From the NCBI RefSeq assembly GCF_000413935.1, contig NZ_KE340376.1, forward strand, positions 190,091 to 254,090: a stretch of 64,000 nt of DNA. Direction: 5' to 3'. Source of the DNA: Acinetobacter colistiniresistens. Its GTDB lineage: Bacteria > Pseudomonadota > Gammaproteobacteria > Pseudomonadales > Moraxellaceae. This document shows, one piece after another, positions 48,647 to 57,871 of this stretch (position 1 is the stretch's first letter; each line of letters begins with the position of its first letter). The notes under the pieces are model-generated. The model was not told where the DNA came from. It worked only from the letters and a program-made list of their open reading frames with translations, and searched no databases. Both the position numbers and the translations under genes were made by a program.

Positions 48647-49750
48647 TTATCTCTGGTCAAGTGGAACCCAGTCAATCACCCAAGCCGATTTCATATTCAA
48701 GCTTTCATCTGTGGTAATTTTCTTACGGGTTGCATCCGCAATATCACGATCTTTGGCTGGGCCAACCATGATGCGAATTCCCTTCGAAGTCGGACTAGTA
48801 GTTACTTTATAGCCTTTAGCGCGTAATTTAGACACCACAGCGTCGGCATTGGCTTGGTTTGCAGCCAATGCGACTTGTACCATCCACTTCTTATCGCCAT
48901 TTTCCATCAAATCACGTGCTTTTTCTGCTTCGGCTTTCTTATCAGCTTCAGCTTTACGTTTATCGTCTGCTGCTTTTTTGTCTGCTTCAGCTTTACGCTT
49001 GTCTTCGGCCGCTTTCTTGTCAGCCTCAGCCTTACGTTTGTCTTCTGCAGCTTTCTTGTCAGCCTCAGCCTTACGTTTGTCTTCTGCAGCTTTCTTATCA
49101 GCCTCAGCCTTACGTCTGTCTTCTGCTGCTTTCTTGTCAGCTTCTGCCTTACGTCTGTCTTCAGCCGCTTTCTTGTCAGCTTCAGCCTTACGTTTGTCTT
49201 CGGCTAACTTCTTATCGGCATCGGATTTCTGCTGATCGGTTTTTTGCTGTTCAGCGCGCTTCTTTTCATCAGCTTTACGCTTATCTTCTGCGAGGCGTTG
49301 CGCTTTGGCTTTTTCATCTTCAACAAGCTCTGGCGGAATATTGTCTGAACTTTCCTGAGCCGCTGCTCGACGCGCATTAATCGCCGCGTATTCCTCTGCC
49401 GCTTTGCGTGCAGCTGCTGCCTCTGCCTGCTGCTGCATCTTTAAAAATTCAGCGGCACGCGCTTCTTGTTCTGCAACTGCTTTTTCACGCGAACGGCGTT
49501 GTTCTTCAAGCAAACGTTTTTCGGTTTCAACATCAACTGCCAAAGGCTGTAATGACACCATTTCATTGTCTTGAGCAGGCTGAGCTGTTTTTGGCTTAGA
49601 CTCAGTTTTGGGAATCGGATGAGTAACGGGCGCGTGAGTCTGATCTTGCTCTATTTCTTCATTACCTTTCAAAAGTAATGCTGCCAATAAAACACCACCA
49701 CCTAATATAACAACGCCACCCATCCAGCGTTGTTTGTTATTCATCGACAT
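48647..49750 (-). CDS. SPOR-domain membrane protein with 13-residue tandem repeats
   Basis: The 367-residue protein has one N-terminal transmembrane helix (about residues 9-25), a very long charged Lys/Ala/Glu/Asp helix (about 70-285), and a C-terminal SPOR domain ('KKWMVQVALAANQANADAVV', 'SKGIRIMVGPAKDRDIADAT', about 290-360). SPOR domains bind denuded peptidoglycan at division sites. Seven copies of a D-[KR]-R-K-A-E-A-D-K-K-A-A-E unit make a coiled-coil-like rod, so it resembles DedD with an extended spacer. The start overlaps the folC stop by ten bases; a second ATG at 49744 has slightly better spacing to AGAAG. It is the last gene of trpA-accD-folC. Confidence 0.83.
   Translation of the reverse strand: MSMNNKQRWMGGVVILGGGVLLAALLLKGNEEIEQDQTHAPVTHPIPKTESKPKTAQPAQDNEMVSLQPLAVDVETEKRLLEEQRRSREKAVAEQEARAAEFLKMQQQAEAAAARKAAEEYAAINARRAAAQESSDNIPPELVEDEKAKAQRLAEDKRKADEKKRAEQQKTDQQKSDADKKLAEDKRKAEADKKAAEDRRKAEADKKAAEDRRKAEADKKAAEDKRKAEADKKAAEDKRKAEADKKAAEDKRKAEADKKAADDKRKAEADKKAEAEKARDLMENGDKKWMVQVALAANQANADAVVSKLRAKGYKVTTSPTSKGIRIMVGPAKDRDIADATRKKITTDESLNMKSAWVIDWVPLDQR
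48930..49205 (-). repeat. Tandem 39-bp repeats within the SPOR protein gene
   Basis: About seven in-frame copies of a 39-base unit, each encoding D-[KR]-R-K-A-E-A-D-K-K-A-A-[ED]. Units differ mainly at silent positions, and the array is likely to vary in copy number without changing frame. Boundaries are approximate. Confidence 0.85.
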
Positions 49751-51027
49751 TCTTCTAAATACTCCCAGACCGCTTCTAAAGTATGAAACGAACCACAGAC
49801 TAAAATCAGCTGATTGTTATGACCTTGTTTCAGCACAGTTTCAAACGCTTGCTGGATACTGCCAAACTCATACACCTGTTGCCTTTGCAATGCTTCTTGG
49901 ATTTGTTGCACTGGTGCGGCTCTAGGCACATCTAAATTAGCAATAAACCAATCTTTTACTGTTGTTTTTAGTAAATCAGTGACCGATGGAATGTCTTTAT
50001 CGGCCAACATTGAAAATACAGCAACAACTTCTGTGTACTGTTTATTGTATTTTAAGAATTTTCGCAACTGCTTCAATAAAAATTCGACGCCATGCGCATT
50101 GTGCCCTGCATCAAAAATGACTGTTTTATCTTGAATCTGGCGTATTTCAAAACGGCCTTGCAAACGTGCCTGTTGAATACCTGTGGTAATTGCTGCTTGA
50201 GAAACTTCAACCCCACTCACCAATACCGCAGCCACCGCAGTTGAAATATTATCTAGCGCAAGCTGACCAACAGGAAGTTTTAAAGTTGTACCCGACGATG
50301 CAAATGACCATGTTTCACCATCCTCATTGAGCTGATAAAAATAATCACGATCTAAAGCGTATAACTGCGCTTGGGTTTCAGCCACTTTATTTTGAATGGC
50401 TTGCGGCAGTTGCTGTTGCCCTGCAAATACCACGGGAATATTCGGACGAATAATGCCAGCTTTCTCAAATGCAATTTTTTCAACGGTATCACCTAACCAA
50501 TCAACATGGTCTAAGCCAATGTTGGTAATCACGGCAATATCAGGGTCAATCACATTGACGACATCAAGACGGCCACCCAGACCAACCTCGAGTACCCAAA
50601 CATCACATTGTTGCTGTTTAAAAATAACAAAAGCAGCCAACGTGGTTGCTTCAAAAAAAGAAAGACTTAATCCACATTCACGACGGGCCTGATCGACTAA
50701 AACAAACGCATCTACCAGACTTTGGTCATCGACCTCAGCACCTGCCAGCTTTACCCGTTCATTAAAACGGTAAATATGCGGCGATTGGTAAAGACCGACT
50801 TTATAACCTTGTGCATTCAAAATCGCAGCTAAAGTGGTCGTGGTTGAGCCTTTGCCATTGGTGCCTGCAACAGTAAATACTTTGGCCTTAGGTTGCATTA
50901 CATCCAACTTTTCAGCAACAGGAATAACGCGTTCTAAACCTAAATCAATGCCTGTAACATGAACATGGCCCCAATAATCGAGCCATGTTGTTAATGTATC
51001 CGTTGAATGTGGAGCGTGCGGTTTCAA
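49741..51027 (-). CDS. folC: Bifunctional dihydrofolate/folylpolyglutamate synthase
   Basis: A 428-residue Mur-ligase-family enzyme. The ATP loop is 'VAGTNGKGSTTTTLAAIL' (about 52-69), followed by 'SPHIYRFNERV' for substrate binding, 'VGLGGRLDVVN', 'TNIGLDHVDWLG' and 'IFDAGHNAHG' (about 323) of the C-terminal domain. It joins glutamate to dihydropteroate and extends the polyglutamate tail of folates. Its start overlaps the accD stop by four bases, and its end overlaps the SPOR gene by ten, so the four genes from trpA are one tightly coupled operon. Confidence 0.95.
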   Translation of the reverse strand: MKPHAPHSTDTLTTWLDYWGHVHVTGIDLGLERVIPVAEKLDVMQPKAKVFTVAGTNGKGSTTTTLAAILNAQGYKVGLYQSPHIYRFNERVKLAGAEVDDQSLVDAFVLVDQARRECGLSLSFFEATTLAAFVIFKQQQCDVWVLEVGLGGRLDVVNVIDPDIAVITNIGLDHVDWLGDTVEKIAFEKAGIIRPNIPVVFAGQQQLPQAIQNKVAETQAQLYALDRDYFYQLNEDGETWSFASSGTTLKLPVGQLALDNISTAVAAVLVSGVEVSQAAITTGIQQARLQGRFEIRQIQDKTVIFDAGHNAHGVEFLLKQLRKFLKYNKQYTEVVAVFSMLADKDIPSVTDLLKTTVKDWFIANLDVPRAAPVQQIQEALQRQQVYEFGSIQQAFETVLKQGHNNQLILVCGSFHTLEAVWEYLEECR

Positions 51028-51920
51028 GGTAAGTTCATCAGTTTTGCAACAAGTCTGTATACAGTATCACGTAATGCATGACGATGAACAATTTGATCGA
51101 CCACACCATGATCAAGCAAGTATTCTGCACGTTGGAATGGTTCTTCCAGTTTTTCACGCACGGTTTGTTCGATGACACGTTTCCCCGCAAAACCAATCAT
51201 GGCTTTCGGTTCAGCAATATGCACATCACCAAGCATGGCCAATGAAGCGGTTACACCACCATAAACTGGATGGGTCAATACCACCAAATAAGGAACACGG
51301 GCATCTTTCATTTTCTGGATTGCCGCAGCAGTACGTGCCATTTGCATCAAAGACAACATACCTTCTTGCATACGTGCACCACCAGATGCTGCAAAACAAA
51401 TCATCGGTTGATGTAAGGCAATCGCACGCTCAGCGGCCTGTACAAAACGGTCACCAACGACGGTCCCCATTGAACCCGCCATAAAATCGAACTCAAAGGC
51501 ACAGGCAATGAGGTCTAGGCCTTTTAAAGAACCCTGCATCACCACCAGTGCTTCGGTTTCATCCGTTTTGTCTTGTGCTTCACGAATACGATCTGGATAA
51601 GGTCTGCTGTCCACAAACTTTAATGGGTCTTTAGCACCAAATTCTTGGCCCAATTCTCCGTTGACCTGATCAAAAAACCAGTTCAAACGATCACGCGCAC
51701 GCATACGTAAGTGTTCATCACATTGAGGGCACACATAGGCATTAAATGACATCGCAGTACGGGTTACCAGTGCATGGCACTCAGGACATTCAATGGTCGG
51801 TTCAGTAAAGGTCGCTTTAAATGTCTGCTGTTGATCTGCAACCTGAATACCAGGGACATGACGCTCCGTCCAAGGTGTTGAAGGGTTAAGAACCTTCCCT
51901 GATGTTAATTCTTGACTCAT
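51024..51920 (-). CDS. accD: Acetyl-CoA carboxylase carboxyltransferase, beta subunit
   Basis: The 298-residue protein has an N-terminal zinc ribbon C-P-E-C...C-P-Q-C (about 39-61), 'YVCPQCDEHLRMRARDRL' and a crotonase-like carboxyltransferase core ('MGTVVGDRFVQAAERAI', 'SGGARMQEGMLSLMQMA', 'VLTHPVYGGVTASLAMLGD', 'IGFAGKRVIEQT'). With AccA it transfers carboxyl from carboxy-biotin to acetyl-CoA, the committed step of fatty acid synthesis. It overlaps both trpA and folC by four bases (ATGA junctions). Confidence 0.96.
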   Translation of the reverse strand: MSQELTSGKVLNPSTPWTERHVPGIQVADQQQTFKATFTEPTIECPECHALVTRTAMSFNAYVCPQCDEHLRMRARDRLNWFFDQVNGELGQEFGAKDPLKFVDSRPYPDRIREAQDKTDETEALVVMQGSLKGLDLIACAFEFDFMAGSMGTVVGDRFVQAAERAIALHQPMICFAASGGARMQEGMLSLMQMARTAAAIQKMKDARVPYLVVLTHPVYGGVTASLAMLGDVHIAEPKAMIGFAGKRVIEQTVREKLEEPFQRAEYLLDHGVVDQIVHRHALRDTVYRLVAKLMNLP

Positions 51921-52720
51921 ACTAACTCATCGAGCGCAGCTCGAAGCTCCTTCACTTTATTCACCGTCTGTTGCGCAGCTTCATCGGCTGGCAATGTCGC
52001 AAAAGATTTAACGAAAGCACTTCCTACAATCACGGCATCAGCAACCTGCCCCATCGCTTTTGCAGACGCTGCATCACTAATTCCAAAACCGACACCCACT
52101 GGGACATTGGTCTTAGATTTAATTTTTGCAATACGTGCTGCTGCTTCGGAGGTATCTAACGTTGCTGCACCAGTGACACCTTTAAGTGACACATAGTAAA
52201 CAAAGCCACTGGCTTGATTGACCACATGCTGGATACGTTGATCGGTTGAGGTTGGCGCAAGCAAGAAGATCTGATCCATTCCGTTTTGTTTAAGAACTTC
52301 ACCCAATTGCTTCGACTCTTCTGGCGGCAAGTCCACCAAAAGTATCCCATCAACACCACAGTCTTTCGCATAAGCCACAAACTTTTCATAACCAATCACT
52401 TCAACAGGATTTAAATACCCCATCAAAACGACTGGTGTGGTTTGATCTTTTTCACGAAAGGCTTTCACCATATCCAATGCATCTAAAGTATTGGTTCCAC
52501 CTGCCAAAGCACGCTCAGCGGCTAAAGCAATCACAGGGCCATCTGCCATTGGGTCAGAAAATGGAAGACCCAGTTCAATGACATCGACCCCTGCTTCAAC
52601 CATTTGATGAAGTAAGGGAACGGTCACTTGTGGATGCGGATCACCTGCCATCACATAAGAAACAAGCGCTTTACGTTGCTGAGATTTAAGCTGTTCAAAA
52701 CGAGTGGCAAGACGTGACAT
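51917..52720 (-). CDS. trpA: Tryptophan synthase alpha subunit
   Basis: Start ATG 52720 (MSRLATRFEQLKSQQRKALV) gives 267 residues, the family length; the frame extends upstream without similarity. Catalytic residues are the Glu in 'VIELGLPFSDPMADGP' (about 50) and the Asp in 'GVDGILLVDLPPEE' (about 127-135). 'PVGVGFGISDAASA' and 'DAVIVGSAFVK' bind the phosphate. TrpA cleaves indole-3-glycerol phosphate and passes indole to TrpB, encoded 8 kb away at 60622. It leads the trpA-accD-folC-SPOR operon. Confidence 0.96.
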   Translation of the reverse strand: MSRLATRFEQLKSQQRKALVSYVMAGDPHPQVTVPLLHQMVEAGVDVIELGLPFSDPMADGPVIALAAERALAGGTNTLDALDMVKAFREKDQTTPVVLMGYLNPVEVIGYEKFVAYAKDCGVDGILLVDLPPEESKQLGEVLKQNGMDQIFLLAPTSTDQRIQHVVNQASGFVYYVSLKGVTGAATLDTSEAAARIAKIKSKTNVPVGVGFGISDAASAKAMGQVADAVIVGSAFVKSFATLPADEAAQQTVNKVKELRAALDELV

Positions 52721-52997
52721 AGGATTATGCTTTCCTTGATTTATATAAATTGAGGAGTTGTTTGTAGTCATACAAAAACACTGCATTGTAACGCTATTTT
52801 TTGTTCATTGAACAGAGTTTGACGTGATTGCGACCGTGAATCTTGCGACTTACAACGCCTCGTGTACATTTATCTATATTTTGAGTTTTTTCTCAATGAT
52901 CAAAGCTTCCTAATTTCAGGCTGATTACATGACATTTTAGAAATCGGCCAAGCTCCTTTATACTACCCGCAATTTTTAAGTTTTCTTTTTATTTTTT

Positions 52998-54329
52998 ATG
53001 TCTGCCCACTCTCAGGAAAAAGTACAAAGCAATGCCCTTGCTTTGCTACCGCTATTGGTATTTTTGATCATCTTTCTCGGGAGTGGTCTCTATCATTCAA
53101 TGATCGGGACAGAATTTGCCTTCTATCAGGTCAAAGCACCTGTAGCCGCGATTCCAGCCGTTATTTTAGCTTTACTACTGTATAAACAAAAACTCAATGC
53201 CGCCATTGAGGAGTTCTTAGAAGGTGCTAGTCATCCCAATCTGATTTTAATGTTTATGGTGTTTATGCTGGCAGGAGCTTTTGCCAGTGTCTCCAGTGCC
53301 ATTGGCAGTGTTGATGCAACCGTACAGTTGGGGCTTTCACTCATTTCTCCAGAATATGTGTTACCCATGCTGTTTATCATTGCTGCGTTTATTGCGACCG
53401 CAATGGGCACTTCAATGGGCACCATTGCGGCCTGTGCACCCATTGCCTTTGGTTTCGCCCAAGCCACAGATATTGCACCCGTCTATGCTATTGGTGCAGT
53501 CGTCGGCGGCGCCATGTTTGGCGATAACTTATCGATGATTTCAGATACCACCATTGCTGCAACCCGTAGCCAGAATGTTGAACTTCGAGATAAATTCAGG
53601 GTCAATGTCTGGATTGCCCTCCCTGCCGCGATCATGACCTTGTTGGTCTATATCTTCATGAGTCATGAAGCAGAAGCGATTCAATCCAAGCCCTATGATA
53701 TTTGGCTAATTCTGCCTTATATCGCAGTATTTTTTCTTGCCTTTACCCGTTTACATGTATTAGCAGTACTGATGATCGGCGTGATTTTATCCGGCTTGAT
53801 GGGGCTGATTGAAAAGCCATATTTTGACCTACTGAAACTGAACAGTGCGATTTATGATGGCTTTGTTGGCATGTTTGAAGTGGCATTACTTTCCATGTTG
53901 CTGGGTGGACTATCTGCCTTGATGCAAAAAGAAGGTGGTTTGCAGTGGCTGATCCAACGCATCTATGCCATTACTCGCCTATTCAAATTTGGCAAACAAC
54001 GTGCTGGTGAGCTGGGCATCAGCTTTCTGGTGGTCTTTTCGAATTTATTTGTGGCCAACAATACCGTTGCGATTATTTTATCGGGTGATATGGCGCGTGA
54101 AGTGGCGAGAGAATATGGGGTAGATCCAAAACGTAGCGCGGCTTTACTGGATATTTTTTCTTGTGTCATTCAGGGGATTATCCCCTACGGCGCACAGTTG
54201 CTTTTGGCCTGCTCGATTGCCAAACTGTCACCTGTTGAATTGATTGGCAATATCTACTATTGCTGGATTCTTGCGGTTTGTGCAGTACTCGCCATTGTCT
54301 TTAATTATCCACGTTTAAAAAACCAATAG
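52998..54329 (+). CDS. Na+/H+ antiporter, NhaC-type ion transporter superfamily
   Basis: A 443-residue membrane protein with about eleven helices. 'FIATAMGTSMGTIAACAPIA' (about 133-152) and 'GGAMFGDNLSMISDTTIAAT' (about 173-192) are the NhaC-like signature with the buried Asp in 'GDNLS-ISDTT'. The second half shows 'LLSMLLGGLSALMQKEGGL' and 'NLFVANNTVAIILSG'. Members exchange Na+ or an organic ion for protons; the ion is not readable here. No operon partner; a hairpin-repeat element follows. Confidence 0.85.
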   Translation: MSAHSQEKVQSNALALLPLLVFLIIFLGSGLYHSMIGTEFAFYQVKAPVAAIPAVILALLLYKQKLNAAIEEFLEGASHPNLILMFMVFMLAGAFASVSSAIGSVDATVQLGLSLISPEYVLPMLFIIAAFIATAMGTSMGTIAACAPIAFGFAQATDIAPVYAIGAVVGGAMFGDNLSMISDTTIAATRSQNVELRDKFRVNVWIALPAAIMTLLVYIFMSHEAEAIQSKPYDIWLILPYIAVFFLAFTRLHVLAVLMIGVILSGLMGLIEKPYFDLLKLNSAIYDGFVGMFEVALLSMLLGGLSALMQKEGGLQWLIQRIYAITRLFKFGKQRAGELGISFLVVFSNLFVANNTVAIILSGDMAREVAREYGVDPKRSAALLDIFSCVIQGIIPYGAQLLLACSIAKLSPVELIGNIYYCWILAVCAVLAIVFNYPRLKNQ

Positions 54330-54401
54330 AAAGTTTGAGTTACTGATCAAATCTCACTCTCAATAACGCTTTAATTTAGACAAGAATCTACTATCGTGAC
54401 A

Positions 54402-54494
54402 GGCGACATGGATGTCGCCCGTTGGACTGCCGTAACATGGACGTACCGTCAGTCCAACAGAGGATTTTTGTTACTTTTCATCCCTGAAAAGTAA
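54402..54494 (+). repeat. Three consecutive intergenic hairpins
   Basis: GGCGACATGGATGTCGCC (54402-54419); GTTGGACTG / CAGTCCAAC (54421-54429 / 54450-54458); TTACTTTTCA-tccc-TGAAAAGTAA (54471-54494). Each is perfect. I recall similar GGCGAC...GTCGCC and TTACTTTTC blocks scattered in Acinetobacter and other gammaproteobacteria, so this may be a dispersed repeat. It lies between the 3' ends of an antiporter and an AraC gene and may also terminate transcription. The rest of 54330-54590 shows nothing. Confidence 0.6.
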
Positions 54495-54590
54495 GGGAAA
54501 TATCAAACCCATCTGATTATTCATCAATTAAACAACCTTAGCTAAACTCACTTATTAATTAAAAGTTTGATTAGCAGTCTGATCTAAAAT

Positions 54591-55613
54591 CTAAAGAGAT
54601 TTTAAAAACTGCTTAGGCGTAACTCCTGTCCAACGCTTAAACGCCCGTCCAAACGCACTCTGATCTGCATAATTCAACCGCTCTGCAATCTCAGAAAAAG
54701 ACTTCCCTTGCTGCAAATACAGCTTGCTCTGTTCCAAGCGATACTGATCCAGCACGTCCTGAAAATTCAGTTCAAAGGCTTTGAGCTGACGTTGTAAAGT
54801 CCGTTCCGAACAATGCAGGCGTTTCGCGACATAACTCTGCAACACCTCTTCCTGCTGCACTAAACCTTGCTCAATAAAGGCATGTATTTTCTGACGAAAT
54901 TGCTGCTGTTGAACTTCAAAAGAACTAACACTGTTCAATGACTGCTGTGCTTGAGTCGATAACACATGGTTCAGTTGCTGATCTGCGGCAATACTCTTTG
55001 CCTTTAAAATTTGATTGGAAAAGCGAATGGCATACTGCCCTGCCTGAATCTGAATCGGACAACCATAAAATTTCTCAAAATGATAAAGTGCTGTATGCGG
55101 TGCATAGCCAAATTGAATCATCTGCGGTGGCACTAAAGCATCTTGCACAATCGACTGCGCAATTTTAAAGATCAAGGCCAGATTGAGCTCATACATTTCA
55201 CGATAATCGCTATAGGATGCGCTCCACACAATTTGAATATATTCAGGATATTGTTGTACATCAAGCTGTTCTAAATTGGTTTGCTTGAACACCAAAGAAT
55301 AATAACGTTGTAATAGTTGCAAGGCTTGTTGTAGATCAATACTGGTCGATGCCAAATAGCCCATCAATCCCAAATCTTGTAGATTGGCATGTTCAGCCAG
55401 TACCAAAGTAATCGGACGAGTGAAATGTGGCTGAGCCGCCTGTAGCAATAAGGCATAGCGTTCAACATCAAAGTCTTTTTCATCCGGATTTTCCAAACAG
55501 GCTTGAAAGGCTTGCCAAAGTTCAGGCACAACAACTTTAGACAAATCAACTTGTTCCTGTTGCAACACGCGATTAAACAAACGCAGATATCCGATTATTA
55601 TTTTAACTGACAT
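54591..55613 (-). CDS. AraC-family transcriptional regulator
   Basis: The 340-residue regulator has an N-terminal OruR/ArgR_III-like ligand domain (about 10-200, 'LGLMGYLASTSIDLQQALQLLQRYY') and a C-terminal pair of helix-turn-helices: 'VAKRLHCSERTLQRQLKAF' and 'FSEIAERLNYADQSAFGRAF', ending 'KRWTGVTPKQFLKSL'. It is divergent from the predicted diiron protein gene at 55730 with a 116-base gap, so it probably controls it. The ligand may be a fatty or aromatic compound, but this is a guess from relatives. Confidence 0.9.
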   Translation of the reverse strand: MSVKIIIGYLRLFNRVLQQEQVDLSKVVVPELWQAFQACLENPDEKDFDVERYALLLQAAQPHFTRPITLVLAEHANLQDLGLMGYLASTSIDLQQALQLLQRYYSLVFKQTNLEQLDVQQYPEYIQIVWSASYSDYREMYELNLALIFKIAQSIVQDALVPPQMIQFGYAPHTALYHFEKFYGCPIQIQAGQYAIRFSNQILKAKSIAADQQLNHVLSTQAQQSLNSVSSFEVQQQQFRQKIHAFIEQGLVQQEEVLQSYVAKRLHCSERTLQRQLKAFELNFQDVLDQYRLEQSKLYLQQGKSFSEIAERLNYADQSAFGRAFKRWTGVTPKQFLKSL

Positions 55614-55729
55614 ACGCCAATCTCATCCTGATCTGTCGTTATTTGTATAAAACTTGGCTGTAACTGTCAAAACATTTCATCGGACTTTTTCCATACTGGG
55701 TACATGAAGAAAAACAAGGAATAGTCACG

Positions 55730-56605
55730 ATGAATGCACATGTTTCTTATCAAGTTGATCCTGTGGTCAGAACCAAATTGGACTTCCATCTCGATCAAGC
55801 ACCACGCTTCTGGTTTGGGGGTGATCCGTTCCGTACCCGTATGTTTGATGCTTTGAGTCTGACCTTTCCTGACGGCGAGCGTTATTTTATTGAATGTGTC
55901 CGTTTATTCCGCGACAAAATTGATGATCCAGACTTGCAGGAACGTGTGGCTGATTTCATCCGTCAAGAAGCGCAACATGGTATTGCGCATGACAAAATGA
56001 ACCAAGTCATGAAAGATCAGGGCATGCCTGTGGATCAATTCACCACACGTTTAAAGAAAATTTTTCGCTTTGAGCTCAAAAACCGTTCTCCACAATACAA
56101 TATTGCCATGACCGCAGCAGCCGAGCATTTAACCGCACTGATGGCCGATACCTTTTATAGTAAAAAAGCAACTTTGGCAGAAGCAGATCCTTTTGTGCGT
56201 GCACTTTTTGCTTGGCATGCCATCGAAGAAATGGAACATCGGGATGTGGCTTTTGATGTGATGCGAGAAGTTGGCGAAGTGCCTGAAGCAACTCGTCGTT
56301 TTGCCTTGGTCTTTACTACCGTCATGATGTTTGGCTTTACTTTGTATCGTACCGATGTAATGCTTAAAACCGATGGTTTTAACCTAAGACAACGTTTTGA
56401 TATGGCACGTAAAGGCTTGCCGTGGTTCTTTGGTCGTAACGGTATTTTGACTGCAAAAAGAGCGCAATATAGTGACTGGTTTAAAAAAGACTTCCATCCG
56501 AATCAACATCCTGTGATTCGCCAGTATGATGTCTGGATTGATACTTTGGCCAAAACCAATGATCCGATTGCCGCCGGTGAAGCTTTTTGGCAAGCAGGGC
56601 TTTAA
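55730..56605 (+). CDS. Predicted metal-dependent (diiron) hydrolase, PF10118 type
   Basis: A 291-residue helical protein with ferritin-like metal ligands: E in 'YFIECVRLFRD' (about 48), E-x-x-H in 'RQEAQHGIAHD' (about 82-86), E in 'AAAEHLTALMADTF' with E-H (about 127), and 'HAIEEMEHRDVAFDVM' carrying E-x-x-H (about 163-171). This is the DUF455/PF10118 'predicted metal-dependent hydrolase' pattern, resembling a dinuclear iron four-helix bundle. The reaction is unproven; relatives sit beside lipid and hydrocarbon genes. It is divergent from an AraC regulator and ended by a terminator. Confidence 0.83.
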   Translation: MNAHVSYQVDPVVRTKLDFHLDQAPRFWFGGDPFRTRMFDALSLTFPDGERYFIECVRLFRDKIDDPDLQERVADFIRQEAQHGIAHDKMNQVMKDQGMPVDQFTTRLKKIFRFELKNRSPQYNIAMTAAAEHLTALMADTFYSKKATLAEADPFVRALFAWHAIEEMEHRDVAFDVMREVGEVPEATRRFALVFTTVMMFGFTLYRTDVMLKTDGFNLRQRFDMARKGLPWFFGRNGILTAKRAQYSDWFKKDFHPNQHPVIRQYDVWIDTLAKTNDPIAAGEAFWQAGL

Positions 56606-56617
56606 TTCATTACCCAT

Positions 56618-56651
56618 AAAAAAATCCCCTTTCGATTAAGGGGATTTTTTT
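56618..56651. terminator. Bidirectional terminator between diiron protein and DUF2804 genes
   Basis: A tract, CCCCTT (56626-56631) / AAGGGG (56638-56643), six-base loop, T tract; the convergent genes end on either side. Confidence 0.85.
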
Positions 56652-56661
56652 ATTTTCGTTA

Positions 56662-57657
56662 TTACCACTTCGCATAATGCTGTTCTAATAAGCCATATTC
56701 ATTATTTAACAACACTAATTCAACCTGCTCATGTGCAATGGTACCGCTGACTTTGGCCTGCCATTGATTAAACTGGCTGCCGATCAGGCGCAAGTTAATA
56801 TTTTCAAAACGGCACCAACCCGTTTCCACCATCAAGTTTAAACAGCCACCTAATGAGCGAATCGACCAAGTATTTTCATTTTGCTGTTCGAATAGCACAT
56901 CTGTTAATGGGTACAACCGTCCATTGACCCATAGTGCATTTTCATTACCAAAACTTTCATTCACTCCTGAAGCAAGGTTCAATCCAATCCGACGATCCTG
57001 CGCATCACGGAACTGGCAGGACAACCAGAACCAAGCCGTTTCAGGGCGTAGAAAACCACAGGTATCGTCCAAAGCAGCAAGACTATGCGCATTAAATTCA
57101 ATCTGTTGCTGTTGCGGACTAATAAAAAATCCCTCAACAGCCAATGTGGTTTGCTTCTGGGTATAGGTCCAGCCATTAATTCCCGTTGGGCTACATAAAC
57201 TTAAAGCATCGGTACCTGCACAAAAAATCCGAGCTTTTAACTGGATTTCACCATGTTTAGTGACCTGAATATAACGCACGCCATTGGCATGCTGCATATC
57301 GAATTGATAAGCCGATTTTTTAAAAGAGCTTTGACTAAATAAAGGCTGTTCATCCAGTTGTGTTTTGAATGCCAGTGGCTGAATTGCATTCCATTCAATC
57401 ACTTTTTCAGCCTGATGGTCATAGACATAGAAAAAGCCATGACCCGCCCAGGATAAATCGACAATCGCGACCCCAATGCTGTAATGCGCATGCTGCAAAC
57501 CACAGAATTTAAATTTCTTATATTTAAGTTGTTTGCGCCAGCCTTTCAGTATCTGGCCATATGGCGTTTTATAGACATAGTCATCCAAGTTAATCCGCGA
57601 AGGTACTTGCTCAAAACGTCCATAACGCGGTTGACCATTGGCTTGTATCAAATCCAT
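56662..57657 (-). CDS. DUF2804 domain protein
   Basis: Start ATG 57657 (MDLIQANGQPRYGRFEQVPS) is preferred since GGAATATAAA precedes it; an ATG at 57669 adds four residues. The 331-residue protein has DUF2804 features: 'KGWRKQLKYKKFKFCGLQH' near 37, 'LSWAGHGFFYVYDH' near 70, 'GYTWTRK'-like 'NGWTYTQKQ' near 160 and 'FWLSCQFRD' near 212 with 'GLNLASGVNES'. DUF2804 forms a lipocalin-like beta-barrel in predictions, possibly binding a lipid. The C-terminal Trp end is ordinary. No operon partner. Confidence 0.8.
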   Translation of the reverse strand: MDLIQANGQPRYGRFEQVPSRINLDDYVYKTPYGQILKGWRKQLKYKKFKFCGLQHAHYSIGVAIVDLSWAGHGFFYVYDHQAEKVIEWNAIQPLAFKTQLDEQPLFSQSSFKKSAYQFDMQHANGVRYIQVTKHGEIQLKARIFCAGTDALSLCSPTGINGWTYTQKQTTLAVEGFFISPQQQQIEFNAHSLAALDDTCGFLRPETAWFWLSCQFRDAQDRRIGLNLASGVNESFGNENALWVNGRLYPLTDVLFEQQNENTWSIRSLGGCLNLMVETGWCRFENINLRLIGSQFNQWQAKVSGTIAHEQVELVLLNNEYGLLEQHYAKW

Positions 57658-57871
57658 TTTATATTCCATGATTGCGAAGTCGCATCTACGCCCATAATAG
57701 ACTGTAAGTGATCAAATTTACTACTATTTCCATATAAAGAAATGCAACTTAATTCACATTTCACCCGATAAATCCAAGCGATTAATAGACTTCTTTAGCT
57801 CATAATTTCATCAAAGATTCATACAGAAGTTTTATTTTAAAAAACAATCTTATACCACTCGATCAAAAAAC

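Noticed and set aside
48849..49380. Long open frames on the + strand opposite the SPOR gene
   Set aside because: They are shadows of the 39-bp repeat array, with repetitive Ser/Leu/Cys/Phe composition and no ribosome binding site.
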